Shown: piece after piece, positions 32,767-44,422 of the stretch
Position numbering within the stretch: the stretch's first letter is position 1
How the letters are laid out: the number at the start of each line of letters is the position of its first letter
DNA from: Tachypleus tridentatus
Lineage: Eukaryota; Arthropoda; Merostomata; Xiphosura; Limulidae
NCBI RefSeq assembly: GCF_004210375.1
Contig: NC_134834.1
Coordinates: 143,377,009-143,441,008, forward strand
DNA: 64,000 nucleotides
Reading direction: 5' to 3'
The notes under the pieces: generated by a model
Told to the model about the DNA's origin: nothing
Database searches by the model: none
What the model saw: the letters and a program-made list of their open reading frames with translations, nothing else
Program-made: the position numbers and the translations under genes

Positions 32767-33002
32767 TCGAAGCAATTTTTAAAGAGTGGAAAGGTATACT
32801 GTGAAGCTTACATTGCTGAAAAAGTTGAAACGTGCGTAGTTAACTATTCATTAACGTTAATAACAGTTAAAATAAACAGTTGCATTATTGGACTGGCTTC
32901 ATAAATGATGACTAGGTGAAGATATACGATATGAAATTAGCTTTGAGACCCTCTTTATATGCATACTGAACTGCAGAAATTATTTTTAAGAAAGTGCCCC
33001 AC

Positions 33003-33136
33003 CCCCTCACAAGCGACACAGCGTTAAGTCTGGGAACTAATAATGCTAGAACCTATGTTTCGATACCTATTGCGGACACACCATAAATAGTCCATTGTAG
33101 AGCTTTGTACTTAACTAAAAGCAATCAAACAAAATT
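33003..33136 (+). mobile_element. SINE family B
   Basis: Head GCGACACAGCGTTAAGTCTG, box B-like TGTTTCGATACC, tail ATAGTCCATTGTAGAGCTTT, then CAATCAAACAAAA. Confidence 0.82.
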
Positions 33137-34309
33137 AAGAAAGCTTTATGTAGGCTATAGTTTAGAATGGAAAGAAGCGTTCATTAATTATTATAGTTCA
33201 TTAAACGTTTCAGATGAAACGTTCGGATTTTATAAATAATAGTTGATTTTTATGATCAATGCTGAGTTAAATATAAATATTTTTCGTAGTATTCCATGTC
33301 AAGCCAACGAGATCTATTCACTTGTGACTGTACTAATTTATTTTACTAAATATAAAATCAGTTTTATTTTACAGCATTTCCTTTCACTCTAGTTAATTAT
33401 CTTCCAAGTCTTTTCACGAATGATCACCTGTTTCATAAATCACTATGTCTCAAACAGGTTTTATATTTGTTACGAAGTTATACAGAATTACTGTTGACAA
33501 AAAGGCAGTAAGTTAGTAGATAATTTTGGGTACATTAATATATATATATATTGTTGTCAATACATGTATGTGTGAGAAAGAGTAACTTTTATGAAAATTA
33601 AAATAAATAAATCAAGTCTATCACAGCACTCTGTTTTTGTTTTTTTCCTGATTTTCTCAGCATTTCAAAGTCTCATTTTTGATTCATGGCTTTCACACAT
33701 TTAGAACCTGGTCAGTAAATGACACTTTATCAAATCTGTCAAAGAGATGAAAATAGCTCAAATGATGAAGCTCTATTTTTATCAGCTGATACGACTCGTT
33801 TCGCAACCAATTCGTTTATCACTCAAAATCCCATAAGAACGACTTATAAAAGATAACACTGCCACAGTGAGCGACATTGTGTGACAGTGTTTTTTGAAAC
33901 CACCATTCTGAAGACGTATAATTGAAATACGAATCTTCATGTCAAGGTATTCAAAATGGCGCAGTGGTTGTGACAGAGTGGTTAGATAAGAGATAAACGA
34001 CAGGACGATGTAAATCTTGCTTAAAGCTCTCGGTTTCCTTGTCACTTATCATTCGGTTTTAAGTCGAAATATTTAAATATGTGATATTATTATAGTTGAC
34101 ATTCATTTATGCATGGATTATTTTCTAATATCTTCAAATGTGGAGTATCATAGAGTCTTAAACTTTATATTTAACACTTTTTGATAAACGTTGCATAATT
34201 TTAACTTGTTATTGTTTCTTAGCAATTTCTATTTTCCGTTTATGTGTTTTAGCTAATTATAACACATTTAGTAGTTCCCTTTATTTTAATATTTCATCTA
34301 AATATAATA
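33137..34309. other. Intergenic, nothing recognised
   Basis: AT-rich, with a (TA)n run near 33536-33550. No gene or repeat family identified. Confidence 0.4.
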
Positions 34310-35146
34310 TACGAGGTATGATCGAAACATTCTAAGACTTCCAGCGTTCCTGCCATTTTCGGAAGCAGTCTTCAACTGTTACGCGACTACGTTTTGCTTT
34401 CACATAATTATGGATGGTTGAAAAGTCATAAAATCTCTTTCTTTTCAAGTTACTTTTGATTTTTGGGAACAGCAAACAATCACACGGAGCAAAATATCGG
34501 GAGAATGGGGAGTTATCACAGGAACGGTTTTTCTGCCAAAAATTCTTGAACAGACACAGCAGTGTGTGAAGGCGTGTTGTCAACAGCCTTGGAACAAGTT
34601 TTGCAGAAACTTGACAGATATTTTTCAGTTAAAATCACCTGACCTGATCCAGAAGAAATGTCCAGTTCATCAGTTATTTCGCGGATAGTTAATTCGATCA
34701 CCTCAATTTTTTCTTTCACCTCAGCGACCGTTTCATCAGTGGATGATGTCGATGATCGCCCAGAACGTGGATCATCTTTGACTGTTTCCCGGCCATCTTG
34801 GAAGTGTTTTATCCACTAATAAACGGCAGCCTAACTTAAGCTGTCATCATCAAAGGCAGTTCTTAACATTTCGAGGATTTCTGTTCCTCCTTTACTATTT
34901 TTCACACAAAACTTGATGCAAACATGTTGCTCTTCTTTTCTGTCAATTTTTTATTACGACAGGAGCAAGAGATATGTCTGTCTTTGAACACGTTTGTTTC
35001 GCAACACGGGTATAATGTCTGGAGAAATGGCTTGTTCGTGGAGCAGTTCACTATTTGTACTTTGTACACACCTCAGTGCAACTAACTGTCTCTGTATTGG
35101 CACCTGTAACAGAAGAAGTCTTAGAACTTTTTGATCAGATCTCGTA
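34310..35146 (-). mobile_element. Mariner 1, internally deleted, with both terminal repeats
   Basis: Terminal repeats of about 32 bases: TACGAGGTATGATCGAAACA... at left and the complement of TACGAGATCTGATCAAAAAG... at right, both continuing TTCTAAGACTTC. TA stands at each end. Inside, the minus strand encodes the transposase N-terminal domain (EEQHVCIKFCVKNSKGGTEI, DDPRSGRSSTSSTDETVAEV, helix-turn-helix LTIREITDELDISSGSGQVI). The reading then jumps to DNTPSHTAVSVQEFLAEK and SPFSRYFAPCDCLLFPKIK, the region of the last two catalytic aspartates. The first catalytic Asp and its surroundings are deleted; at 837 bp it compares with about 1.3 kb for a whole mariner. It also has stops, for example in the N-terminal domain near 34830. 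Non-autonomous. Confidence 0.92.
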
Positions 35147-35299
35147 CGTCACCTGTTAGTATAGCTGATAGTCACCTGTTAGTATGGTTAGTATTATAGC
35201 TATACTATAATATTAGAACAATTATAATAGTTTATATACTATTAAACCCACGTTACAACAGACAGAAGAAATAGATCATTACAGGCAGTTTTGTAATTT
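35147..35299. other. Spacer after mariner 1
   Basis: Begins with a short direct repeat (CACCTGTTAGTATAG twice, about 35151-35185). Otherwise unremarkable. Confidence 0.5.
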
Positions 35300-35504
35300 A
35301 ACATGCTCGTCCATTTAGCCGTGGTGGCGTTATAATGTGTCGGTGAATCCCACTGTTCGTTGGTAAAAGAGTAACCCGAGAGTTGGCAGTGGGTGGTGAT
35401 GACTAGCTGCTTTCCATCTGGTCTTACACTGCTAAATTAAAGACGGCTAGCGCAGATAGCCCTCGTGTAGCTTTGCGCGAAATTCGAAAACAAACAAATA
35501 AACA
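35300..35504 (+). mobile_element. SINE family A, 5'-truncated
   Basis: Starts at AACATGCTCGTCC and runs with little divergence to the CAAACAAATAAACA tail. Confidence 0.87.
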
Positions 35505-36999
35505 ACTATTCTAACATTAAACAGTTGTGTATATTAATCTTGAGGAAGCCGCAAAAGCAAGACATCGGTTAAAATAATCAAATTATATGTATATCTGAAG
35601 TGTAAGGTTATTACTTTATCTCATTTACTTAAAACCGAATAAATTCTTAATATATTGTCTCCCTAAACAGTCGTACTGAATGAGAGCGCCTCCTTACCTC
35701 AATCATTTAAGTATGATTGAATTTTAATATTCAGTGGATGGAAACAAATGTCCAAAACGAAGGTGTCACTTTATCGAAATTATTTTAATCTGTGATTAAA
35801 GTTTTGTTTTCAGTGGGTGTAAAGAAAGGAAATTAATGAAAGTGTTGATTTATCTAAATCGCTTAAAACTATCAGTAGAGATTTGTTTCGTATGAACTAG
35901 TGCAAAACTTTACAGAATGAAATTTCCGTCATTGTTAAAGTTTTGAAAACTGTGTTAATAAATTTTAACTTTTGACACTAAACGAAGCTTCTTTCACGAT
36001 TCTATATCTATTATAAATATAATTTAAACTTTATGATGGTCTTACTTCGACTTTCTTTATTTAGATATATTCCTGTTTCTTTTTATCCTGTTCAATATTG
36101 AAATTTTCAGTCTTTGTGTAACAGTTGCGCTAAACGCGTAGATCAGCAATAGCCATTCTCGTAGCTCAGAGGTAGGACTAAGGGCTTATAAGGCTAAAAT
36201 TCTCATCTTAATACTCGAAGTGGGAAGATCACATGCAATTCATTGCTTATCATGTACTCACTAAAAAACAAAGTAGCACTACAAACAAAAGGTAGACTAG
36301 CCATTCAGCAACACTCGCCGCTGAAAGCTTTCTCGCACATTTGAACTAAGTCTCAAGCCTGCTTTTCACTCTCGTTAGGAGCCAACAGCTGAAAGTGCGC
36401 GATATGTTCAGCGGCATTACTTCTCGAACCTTGGACCCTTCAATTCATAGTCCGACACATTAGCCATTAGCCCAAGCTTATCAATATTCATTAGTGTCAT
36501 AAAGTATTTCCAGAATGTCATCTAATTTTTTTTACAGGAACGTAGTTCTATAAATAGAAAAATCCGGATCGGTTGTGTACTAGGTTAATGTTTCTTAGGT
36601 TCCTTGCCTATTACCGCAGATATCTTAAAAATTTCTCTTTATAGAACAATTCCTTCGTGAATAGCAAGAGTTTGCAGATACAAGTGCATTATTACCTTCA
36701 GAAGCTGTCTCAATAAAACAGTGAGACATAACGAGCATTGTATGTATCGTGCGAGTGCCGATGATGGAAGAAGCTTAATGAGGGATGAATAGCACTTTAG
36801 TGTCTTCCTGGTCCTAACTCTATAGAACAAGTTCTTAACGATTGAAGTACTAACGATAAAAATGTGAAAACGGTTTCTGTGTTTTTCTATCATATATGAG
36901 AAAATTAATATCTACGTTTAATTTGAACAACAAACTAATACTATATTTAATCTAAATAATAAAGCAATATTTCTTTTAATCTGTAGCGAAAAATTATAC
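35505..36999. other. Intergenic with two decayed tRNA-like repeats
   Basis: Mostly unique AT-rich DNA. At 36150-36250 (+) GTAGCTCAGAGGTAGGACTA followed by GGCTAAAATTC suggests a worn family C head. At 36400-36475 (-) GGCTAATGTGTCGGACTATG and AAGGTTCGAGAAG suggest another tRNA-derived head, outside families A to C. Confidence 0.45.
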
Positions 37000-37002
37000 C
37001 TC

Positions 37003-37163
37003 GTTAAAGTTATACCTCTATTAACCTGAAGAGTAAAGATATACCTCTATCAACCTGAAGATTATAGTTATGCCTCCATCAATCCGAAGATAAAAGTTAT
37101 CCCTTTATCAACCTGAAGATTAAAGTTATACCTCTATTAACCTGAAGAGTAAAGATATAACTC
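37003..37163. repeat. Minisatellite, 29-base period, about five units
   Basis: Unit: TTATACCTCTATTAACCTGA followed by AGATTAAAG. Units are close in sequence, and the array fades out at 37165. Confidence 0.9.
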
Positions 37164-37243
37164 TTCCAATAAGAAATATGAAGCAATATCTTTGTTAACC
37201 TAAAAGCATTTGTATTCCTGAAAAATTAATATTCCATAATGAT

Positions 37244-37372
37244 ACGCCCCTCGTTAGTACAGCGGTAAGTCTACGGATTTACAACATTAAAATCAGGAGT
37301 TCGATTCCCCTTTGTGAGCTCAGCAGATAGCCCGATGTGGCACTGCTGTAAGAAAAATACACAAATACAAAC
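37244..37372 (+). mobile_element. SINE family C, full length
   Basis: Third SINE family. Head CCCCTCGTTAGTACAGCGGT (box A), AAGTCTACGGATTTACAAC, box B GGAGTTCGATTCCCC, then CAGATAGCCCGATGTGGC and an A-rich end. The post-head segment resembles the tails of families A and B. Confidence 0.82.
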
Positions 37373-37488
37373 CTAATGATAAAAAACCCTTCTGTCAATC
37401 TGAAGAGCAAATTAATATTTTCGTACCTTTACTACGCATCTTACCTATTCTTACAAAATATTATCTAATATAATTATTCCTATTGAAA

Positions 37489-37678
37489 CAATTAGGTAGT
37501 CATTAACCTGCTGAAACTCAGAAAGACAAACAATGGATTAAACAACTACTGATACTCAGAAAGACAAACAATGGATTAAACAACTACTGATACTCATACA
37601 ATTAGGTAGTAATTAACCTGCTAAAACCCAGAAAGACAAACAGTGGATTAAAGAAATACTGATACTCATATAATAGAT
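37489..37678. repeat. Tandem/nested repeat, about 39-base unit
   Basis: CTCAGAAAGACAAACAATGG then ATTAAACAACTACTGATA occurs three times. The larger piece with CAATTAGGTAGT...ATTAACCTGCT is itself duplicated around it. Confidence 0.85.
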
Positions 37679-39134
37679 AAAGTCATAATTAAACTTATGT
37701 TATAAATATTATTCATGCTTTAATTTCTTGATACTGAATTTATTTCCTAAGTCCTGCGTCATATTTTCAATTTCTCTATTTCCCACCACATATTGGTATT
37801 ACTTTCACTTCTTCTTTGGATGTTTTTGTCTTCTTCCCGATAGGTTGTTATTTTCTCTTCCGTTTTATTAAACTGTTCACCACAAATAGATGGTTTTTAT
37901 CACACAGTAAGTTAACCTCTATTATATGCGGATATGCGCAGTTAGTACTTTTAAAGTTTTGCGCAAAAAGTCTGGAGGAAGTAAAGAAATAAGAGCGACT
38001 ATTGTGAAACTAGTTAAAAGTGTTTTTACAGTGTTATCCACTACCTGCTCCCATTCTTTGTCATTAATCTAATGTAACTCTGTACATTATGTCGATTTTT
38101 TAAATATATCATTAGTACGTAATAACTAGACATGAACATGCATATCATTAGTATCCGAGACAGTCGTGTTATTTTTGCGGGTTTACTAATGAGTTATTTT
38201 CTATGCATTGTATTTGTAAGTGAGATGGGAATATTTAAACAGCCTAGAAATTACATAGCAAATAAGGCTTAAATTGATGACGCTCTATTCTTTTCATTTA
38301 TTGGAGCTGCAAACAACTGGAGGTTTGGCAGGAAAAAACGGACTGAAATACGTATGTGACGAAAAAGAAGAAACAATGCAATTAGGTTCCATACAATATT
38401 TTATTGCATATTTAATACAACAAAAATACAATGAACAGTTAAACAAAGAAACTGAAGTTACAACAGAAAAAAAAGTTGTTAAACTTCAAATTAAGAATAT
38501 GCGCAATAAGCTCGTCCCGTATATGATGCTAGTTGACTAAACGAACAATATCAAGACCAAATGAGAAATGTTATAACTATCTATATTTCTACCAAAGGAC
38601 AGTGATTACGTTGTCTTCTTACCCACCATATTTTTAGAATCTTCATTTATTCTCTTTTCGTAATAGCTTGTGCTCCACTTTCAAAAAATAATCGATCTTT
38701 CTATCAGCAGGTTCTGTTCATATTCTGTTTTAATAGAATAAAGAAAATGAGTTAAGATAAAGTAGGCAAGAACCCGTTATACATAAAATGGCTTTCGATT
38801 AATATAATTGTAAAGAGAGTTACTAAAATCTCATCTGAAAGTGTGGTAACTTTATTCATCTACGTCATTGTGGAATAAAAAGATACGTATTCTGATAACG
38901 TGGATGTTTTTTTGTTTTGTTACATATTATAATTTATTTTGGACGAATTTCTGATTTATTATGTTATGTACGTTACGTATTACGATTTCAATTAACCGGA
39001 AATTGGAATTTCAATTTAGAAATTAATTAAATGTTCATATGTATCAAATTTACATTTACCAACAAGATTTTTTCAACAGAAATATATTCTAATACACAAA
39101 AAAGTACTATTTGTAATAACGGTTATTACTTATA
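37679..39134. other. Intergenic, nothing recognised
   Basis: AT-rich. An 88-codon open frame at 38274-38540 (+) is lysine- and glutamine-rich, begins MMTLYSFHLLELQTTGGLAG and has no family I recognise. I do not call it a gene. Confidence 0.4.
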
Positions 39135-39452
39135 ACCAGTTTAGAACAGAATATTTTATTTACGTTCACAGAGAGCAAATTAATTCTTTTTTGGTACACA
39201 TGTACATTTCCTTTGACAGCTAGCTAGCTTGAAGCACCTATATGATTTCTCCGGCGACAGTATCTACAGTCCTCGTAGAAATATACTAACGTCCAAAGTA
39301 ATTCACTAAAGTTGAACGGTTTGTAATGTTCGAAGTCTATAATGTTCTGGTCAAATTCTGTAGTTTTTCTATTAATAAGCGTTAATCACAATTATAGTTT
39401 CCGTCGCCTAAAGCACACTGACTGTAGCTGACTAATAACACACTTCTATTAC
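39135..39452 (-). ncRNA. Candidate short heat-shock transcript, no long ORF
   Basis: Predicted from the signals around it. A TATA box at 39470-39477 places the start near 39446-39452 (ACAGTAATAG). The leader then runs about 245 bases with no ATG in any frame, which is unusual by chance and typical of heat-shock mRNA leaders. The first ATG (39207) opens only 13 codons. AATAAA follows at 39155-39160, with T/GT-rich sequence some 50 bases beyond. No Hsp70 or small-Hsp reading frame follows for more than 1 kb. It may be a non-coding heat-shock RNA, a leader whose coding exon has been lost, or a first exon spliced to a distant one. Confidence 0.35.
39155..39160 (-). promoter_or_regulatory. Candidate polyadenylation signal of heat-shock unit
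   Basis: AATAAA on the minus strand about 290 bases from the predicted start site. Such a hexamer is common in AT-rich DNA, so its value rests on its context. Confidence 0.35.
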
Positions 39453-39469
39453 TGTCTCTCTGCTTGCTG

Positions 39470-39477
39470 CTTTTATA
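39470..39477 (-). promoter_or_regulatory. TATA box of heat-shock-type promoter
   Basis: TATAAAAG on the minus strand, in the setting CCGTATAAAAGCAGC, 19 bases downstream of the nearest heat-shock element array. Confidence 0.65.
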
Positions 39478-39495
39478 CGGCTCACGCGAGTTTGT

Positions 39496-39520
39496 GGAAG
39501 TTTCAACAACGTTCGAAAAC
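39496..39520 (-). promoter_or_regulatory. Heat-shock element array, proximal
   Basis: On the plus strand five contiguous 5-base modules read GGAAG TTTCA ACAAC GTTCG AAAAC. These alternate nGAAn and nTTCn in exact register: three are perfect and two have one mismatch. HSF trimers bind three or more such modules, so this is a strong predicted site. Confidence 0.7.
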
Positions 39521-39559
39521 GACCTAGCGTTTCCGTGAAAGGAATATTGTGATTCTTAC

Positions 39560-39579
39560 TCTCAAGAATCTTCTACAAA
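39560..39579 (-). promoter_or_regulatory. Heat-shock element array, distal
   Basis: Plus strand reads TCTCA AGAAT CTTCT ACAAA: two perfect modules flanked by two with one mismatch. It stands 40 bases upstream of the proximal array. Paired sites at this sort of spacing are the layout of arthropod Hsp70 promoters. Confidence 0.6.
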
Positions 39580-39600
39580 TTTAGAGAACAGGTAGGCTTG

Positions 39601-40059
39601 CACAATACACAGCCAACAGTATACTTCACATGCAAAAAAGAAAACTGCATTGACACAAGCATAGGTATTAAAATAAGCATATAACGATAAATATGTTACA
39701 TTTTTTGTTTATTTTTTGCTACAACACTGTGTAAAGGACTGATTAAGTCAATGAAATAATATGTATAAGAGGTACGAAATAATATGTATATTAAAAATTA
39801 TGTTGGAAATGAGCACACAAAATAAATACGTGTCTCCTAATGAAATGGCAACTATCAACCTGAAAATCATTCACATGTTATCAGATCTTTAAAGTAACAA
39901 AATATTGAGAAACTACGACATTATAAATTATGATGAAGCTATAGCCACATTAGTTTTTCCATAAAAATAACTAATTTACTTCTTAACTCCCAAAGCCATA
40001 CAATGTCGCGGTACACTCATTACGTTTTGTTTGTTTTGCTAGAAACTGTAAACTATCCT
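39601..40059. other. Upstream of heat-shock unit, nothing recognised
   Basis: AT-rich unique sequence without a divergent TATA box or coding match. Confidence 0.4.
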
Positions 40060-40423
40060 TAGTATTTCACGATTTAAATATTTTCGAAATTATCAAAGAT
40101 CAAAATGTAATGTCATCTTGGTGTTTATGCAAATTATTTTGCTCAAACTTTGAGACGTAAAATACCGAATAAACAAAGAACGAAATAAAAAGATTCTGTT
40201 TGTTTTATAAGTTTTGCGCAAAGCTACACAAGAGCTATCTGCGCTTAGACGTCCCTAATTTAGAAGCATAAGACTGGATGGTAGCAGCTAGTCACCATCA
40301 CCCACCGCCAACACTTGGGCTACTCTTTTATAAACGAATAGTGTGATTGACCGTAATATTATAACGCACCCAAGGCTGAAAGGGCGAGTTTGTTTGGTGT
40401 GACGGGGATTCGAACTCGCAACC
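40060..40423 (-). repeat. Duplicated segment: flank plus SINE A (copy 2)
   Basis: Flank 40060-40196 matches 29741-29878. The SINE A copy 40197-40423 follows and is cut in the head region after box B. Confidence 0.85.
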
Positions 40424-40502
40424 TGCTAAATTAAGGACGGTTAGCGTAGGTAGCCCTTGTGAAGCTTTGCGCGAAATTCAAAAACAAATAAACAAACAAA
40501 TA
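40424..40502 (+). mobile_element. SINE family A 3' end, inverted partner
   Basis: Starts mid-body at TGCTAAATTAAGGACGG exactly where the minus-strand copy stops, and ends with CAAATAAACAAACAAA. The composite has tails at both outer ends. Confidence 0.85.
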
Positions 40503-41416
40503 CTTAGATCGTAACCGTATTTACATTGGAGTTACAGTAAGCAACATATGACCTCAAACATTAAATTTCAAGCACGTTTAAAATAATTTTTGTAATTTCG
40601 CGACTTGTTATTTATAAAATTCAGTTTTTTGTTAAAGAGGAAATTTTACACCATTTTTCAGCTGTAAAGTTAGTAATCTTTTTTATTTTGTGTGCCAGGA
40701 AAACAAGACATTAAATGTCCTACAGAAAGTTGCATGAAAGAAGCTAAGAACAGTTTTAAAATGTATTATATACTTTCACAAAGTTTTTGCCCACAGAGAA
40801 GTTTGAAGGCGTGTTTGCTAGTAATGAAATCCAAATAGTGTGCAATAGACAGTCTCAAAGTTTAATACAGTTGTAATCAAGGGAATGTTTTAAAGAAAAT
40901 GGATAAACAGTAAGTCATTCGTTTATTATTTTTATTGTAGCAAAATGAATCAAACCGAATGTTAAAATATGTAAAGAAAAATGTTTTTAACATGATTAAG
41001 TGGCAATAAAGAAAATTTTCATTTTCATTAAATCCTAAAAAAGTCGAAAAACAATGACGACACGTTTGAAGCGAAGAAATCATAGCCACCAAGTCCTGTC
41101 GCCATTAAAATTAAAAGTTCATTTTGCATATAGCTTTTCTTCAAAGTAATCAGTAGGCTTACAACGCTAAAATCCAGAATTCAATTTCCTGCAACGTACA
41201 GAGGACAGATAGCCAGTTGATAAATTTTGACCTAGCAAAATGTTGTGTAGAGACTGTAATACACAAACAGTTGCAATTAGCGCATTTATCTGTAAGATTT
41301 TCAATGCATATTTTATACTTAGAAAAACCTTATCGGATATTGTACTATATCTTTCACTACTGCTACAGTATAAAGAAATGTTACGCTGTTAAAAAGAACA
41401 ACGAGAGTATTTCTGT
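40503..41416. other. Intergenic; one SINE scrap
   Basis: Unique AT-rich DNA apart from 41146-41218 (+), which keeps AGGCTTACAACGCTAAAATC and GGACAGATAGCC of a family B/C SINE. Confidence 0.45.
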
Positions 41417-41660
41417 CAAATTTCGCGAACAGCTATTTAATGGTTGGTTATCTGCGCAAACGCATCCCTAATTTTGAAGTGATGGACAAAATAAAACAGC
41501 TCGTTAACACCTATAACTTGTCAGCTACTCTAATCGGATGGCGAGATTTGACCATCACTCTTATAACGCACGCAGAACTCAACGTGCAGAGTGCGATTTC
41601 TTTTCTTTTTATGATGATAAAACACAAACAAAGGAACCTCGGGTTCCAGTCCAAGTTTAT
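41417..41660 (-). mobile_element. SINE family A-like, second subfamily
   Basis: Sequence AAATTTCGCGAACAGCTAT, GGTTATCTGCGCAAACGCAT, then AAGTGATGGACAAAATAAAA shows the diagnostic changes of the second subfamily. The head is heavily worn. Open frames across it are incidental. Confidence 0.65.
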
Positions 41661-41767
41661 ACAATTTCACTTCAAAATATACCTTAAATACCAAAATTGC
41701 TGACTGATAATAATCAGTTAAGGCTGTTTCAGTATAATCATCAACTGAATATTCAATTATTTTGTTT

Positions 41768-41960
41768 TTTAGGGGTTAAAATTCTGGGCTGTAAATGTGA
41801 GGGTCAAAGGCTCAAGCCTCGAAAGTTTATTGGATACGCTTCGTATTTTCAGTTGTAGGGCATTATAAGAGTGACAGCTATTCCCATTACTTGGTTATGA
41901 GTAAACAATTTGTCACTAGTTACCCTTCCTCTGATCAGCTGTTCTAATCTGGAAGTGACT
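41768..41960 (+). mobile_element. SINE second subfamily, very old
   Basis: Faint match: GGGTCAAAGGCTCAAGCC at box B, TTCAGTTGTAGGGCATTATA and GTGACAGCTATTCCCATTAC in the body. Confidence 0.5.
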
Positions 41961-42744
41961 ATATCAGATCCATGGGGTCTATGACCTGACCGTTTTGAAC
42001 ATCTGAAGTTTAAGTTGAAAACACGCTTGAACTACCAAAGAAATGCTGATGTGTTTAAAACAGTTTAGACTGAACACCACATATCTGTTTGAAATTGCTT
42101 TCTCTAATACCAATCAAAAGACGGTCTTTGTATAAAACAACTTATACAGTAAAAACATGTCATTAAATTGGGTTTAAGGTTCTTAATAAGGTTATAATCA
42201 TCTTGCAAGAACAAATCTTTTGTGCATAATTAATACTGAATAGATGGAGAGAAAGAAGCTGTTATTTATTGTTGCACCCACACACAAGATATCCAGGTCA
42301 GTTAACAATCGTTACATAAGAAATAACAGAGGAATTATATGATGATCTGTTGTTTGTTTTAGTGATTTTCATATTGCTACGATATTGTAACTAACAGAGA
42401 AAATTTCACAATTTTTGCGTCATCAGTGCATCGCTGTTTAAGCTTTCTTAAGCTTCAGGATATTTGCCAATCATTTTCTGCCCCACAATACTTGTGACAT
42501 CATAAAATGTAACCTTGGAAAAATACTACAAAGAGCAATTAACAATAATTGTCGCCCTTTTTATATGTACAATAATTATATTGCAAGCTACCTAGTAAGA
42601 TCTTTTACGCCTGATTTTCATTTTATTTTTAACTAATACATTAATTTTAATTTATACACTTGAGTCTTTGAAAGATATATGTACGTTTGACAAGCGAAAA
42701 ATATAATTGTTTATTTGTTGTTATTTTTGTTCTCTGGCCAATTT

Positions 42745-42835
42745 ATTTCGGATTCTCATCCCAAGCTATAAGAGGACTATCCGCGTTTATCAATCCATGA
42801 TTTTATGATAATGGCCCAGAGGGAAAGTAGCGCCG
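42745..42835 (-). mobile_element. SINE family A tail fragment, old
   Basis: Keeps CCCAAGCTATAAGAGGACTA and CCAGAGGGAAAGTAGC only. Confidence 0.5.
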
Positions 42836-42923
42836 ACAGCGAGTAAAGACATTTAAGATTTTAAGAGTTAGATTAAGGAGGTGGTAAGTTCTTATGGAGG
42901 TTGCCCTCTGGACACTTTGTTTG

Positions 42924-43048
42924 TTAGTTTATTTGAAAGTGAGCACAAGGGTACACAATAGGTTAAATATAGTCTGCTCACCACGAGCATTAGTTTCAGA
43001 CCTAGTGTTATCAATTTGCAGACATGTCGCTGTACCACTAGGGGGTCT
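42924..43048 (-). mobile_element. SINE family B
   Basis: Tail GTGAGCACAAGGGTACACAA to head TGCAGACATGTCGCTGTACC and ACTAGGGGG. Moderately diverged. Confidence 0.78.
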
Positions 43049-44151
43049 GTAGAAGCTCTTCGAAAGTAAAAATGCTTATGATATGTGACGTAACTTTGAA
43101 ATTTCTGTAATCTTATGGAACATACAATAAAAGCGTAAAACTGGTGCGTTATTACGAGATATTTCTAATCTTTTGTGGACATACGTTTCCTAATGAAATT
43201 TAAAATAGATAATAAAAATATCGTCTTCACCCTTAAGATACTCATTTTTAGTATGTGTTTGGCGACAAACTGTTTCTTAAGTGTGCTAAAAAAATATCAT
43301 TAAAAACCAGGGCGCTGTGTTGTAAATCCAGAGTCCTGTACAAATCCACGAATTTATTGTAATAAGAAAACCAGAAAATCTCGCATACGTAACACGTGTA
43401 CATGATGGCAAATAAGATACCTTACACTGTCTAAAGCTTTGTACAAGTAGTAAGTACCTTCGCTGGTACAAACAGGAGCTATCTTTAAAAACGTTCTATA
43501 TTCTTAAGTTCCCGGCAAACATATAGAGAAGCAACGCTAATTAACTGCTCAACAACTTACTTGAAACGACGTCTTAAACTTTAGAGTTAAACTTATGGCA
43601 AGCGTGAGTGGTGTACAAACAGGCTAATTGCTACTTATAACAACAAACGATTAACTACGAAATCCTGACTCATTAAGATAATGACTTAAACTATACGCAG
43701 TGTAGAAATGGACTAACAGTGCTTTCAACAAAACAAGCTATATTAATTCATCGTTTAAACAATCAGCTAAATTAACCCAACACACCAACTGCACACGTAC
43801 ATATTTGCGCATCATAGGTGGACACTAGCCTCGTCCCAGGATCTAGTTACAAACAGGGATTTTCTAAATATTAATTCGTTACGTGAAAATACATCTTAGG
43901 GGAGTTTTGTTATGGGATTTATCGTTAAAAATAAATTTAACTTAAATACATTATACGTAACCTGAAAAAATACAATAGATTTCAATAATTATTAGTTATA
44001 TTTCCTGCGTCGATATATAACGTGTTTATAAAAGTTAGATATAGTATTTATACTCGAGGGTCAGAATGTTATTTGTGAAATACAGGACGAAACCTTTTTT
44101 AACGCTTACATTACAAGAAAAACTTGTTAGGTATTTACTGTTGAAAGAAAA
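43049..44151. other. Intergenic, nothing recognised
   Basis: AT-rich unique sequence with no supported gene or repeat. Confidence 0.4.
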
Positions 44152-44422
44152 ATTTGTTTCAAATTTCGCACAAAGCTACACGAGGGCTATCTGCGCTAGC
44201 CGTCCCTAATTTAGCAATGAAAGACTAGAGGAAAGGCACCTAGTTATCACCACCCACTGCCAGCTCTTGGACTACTCTTTTATCAACGCATAGTGGCATT
44301 GAACTTTACATTGTAACGCTCCCACGACTGAAAAGAGTGAACATATTTGGTGGAACAAGGATTCGAACCCGAGACCCTCAGTTTGTGTATCAAGTGCCCT
44401 AACCACCTGGCCATGCAAGGTC
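44152..44422 (-). mobile_element. SINE family A, full length
   Basis: Tail to head present. Box B segment AAGGATTCGAACCCGAGACC, head end CTGGCCATGCAAGG. Confidence 0.88.

Noticed and set aside
38274-38540. 88-codon open frame as a small gene
   Set aside because: No recognisable domain, splice context or promoter. Such lengths arise by chance in 64 kb.
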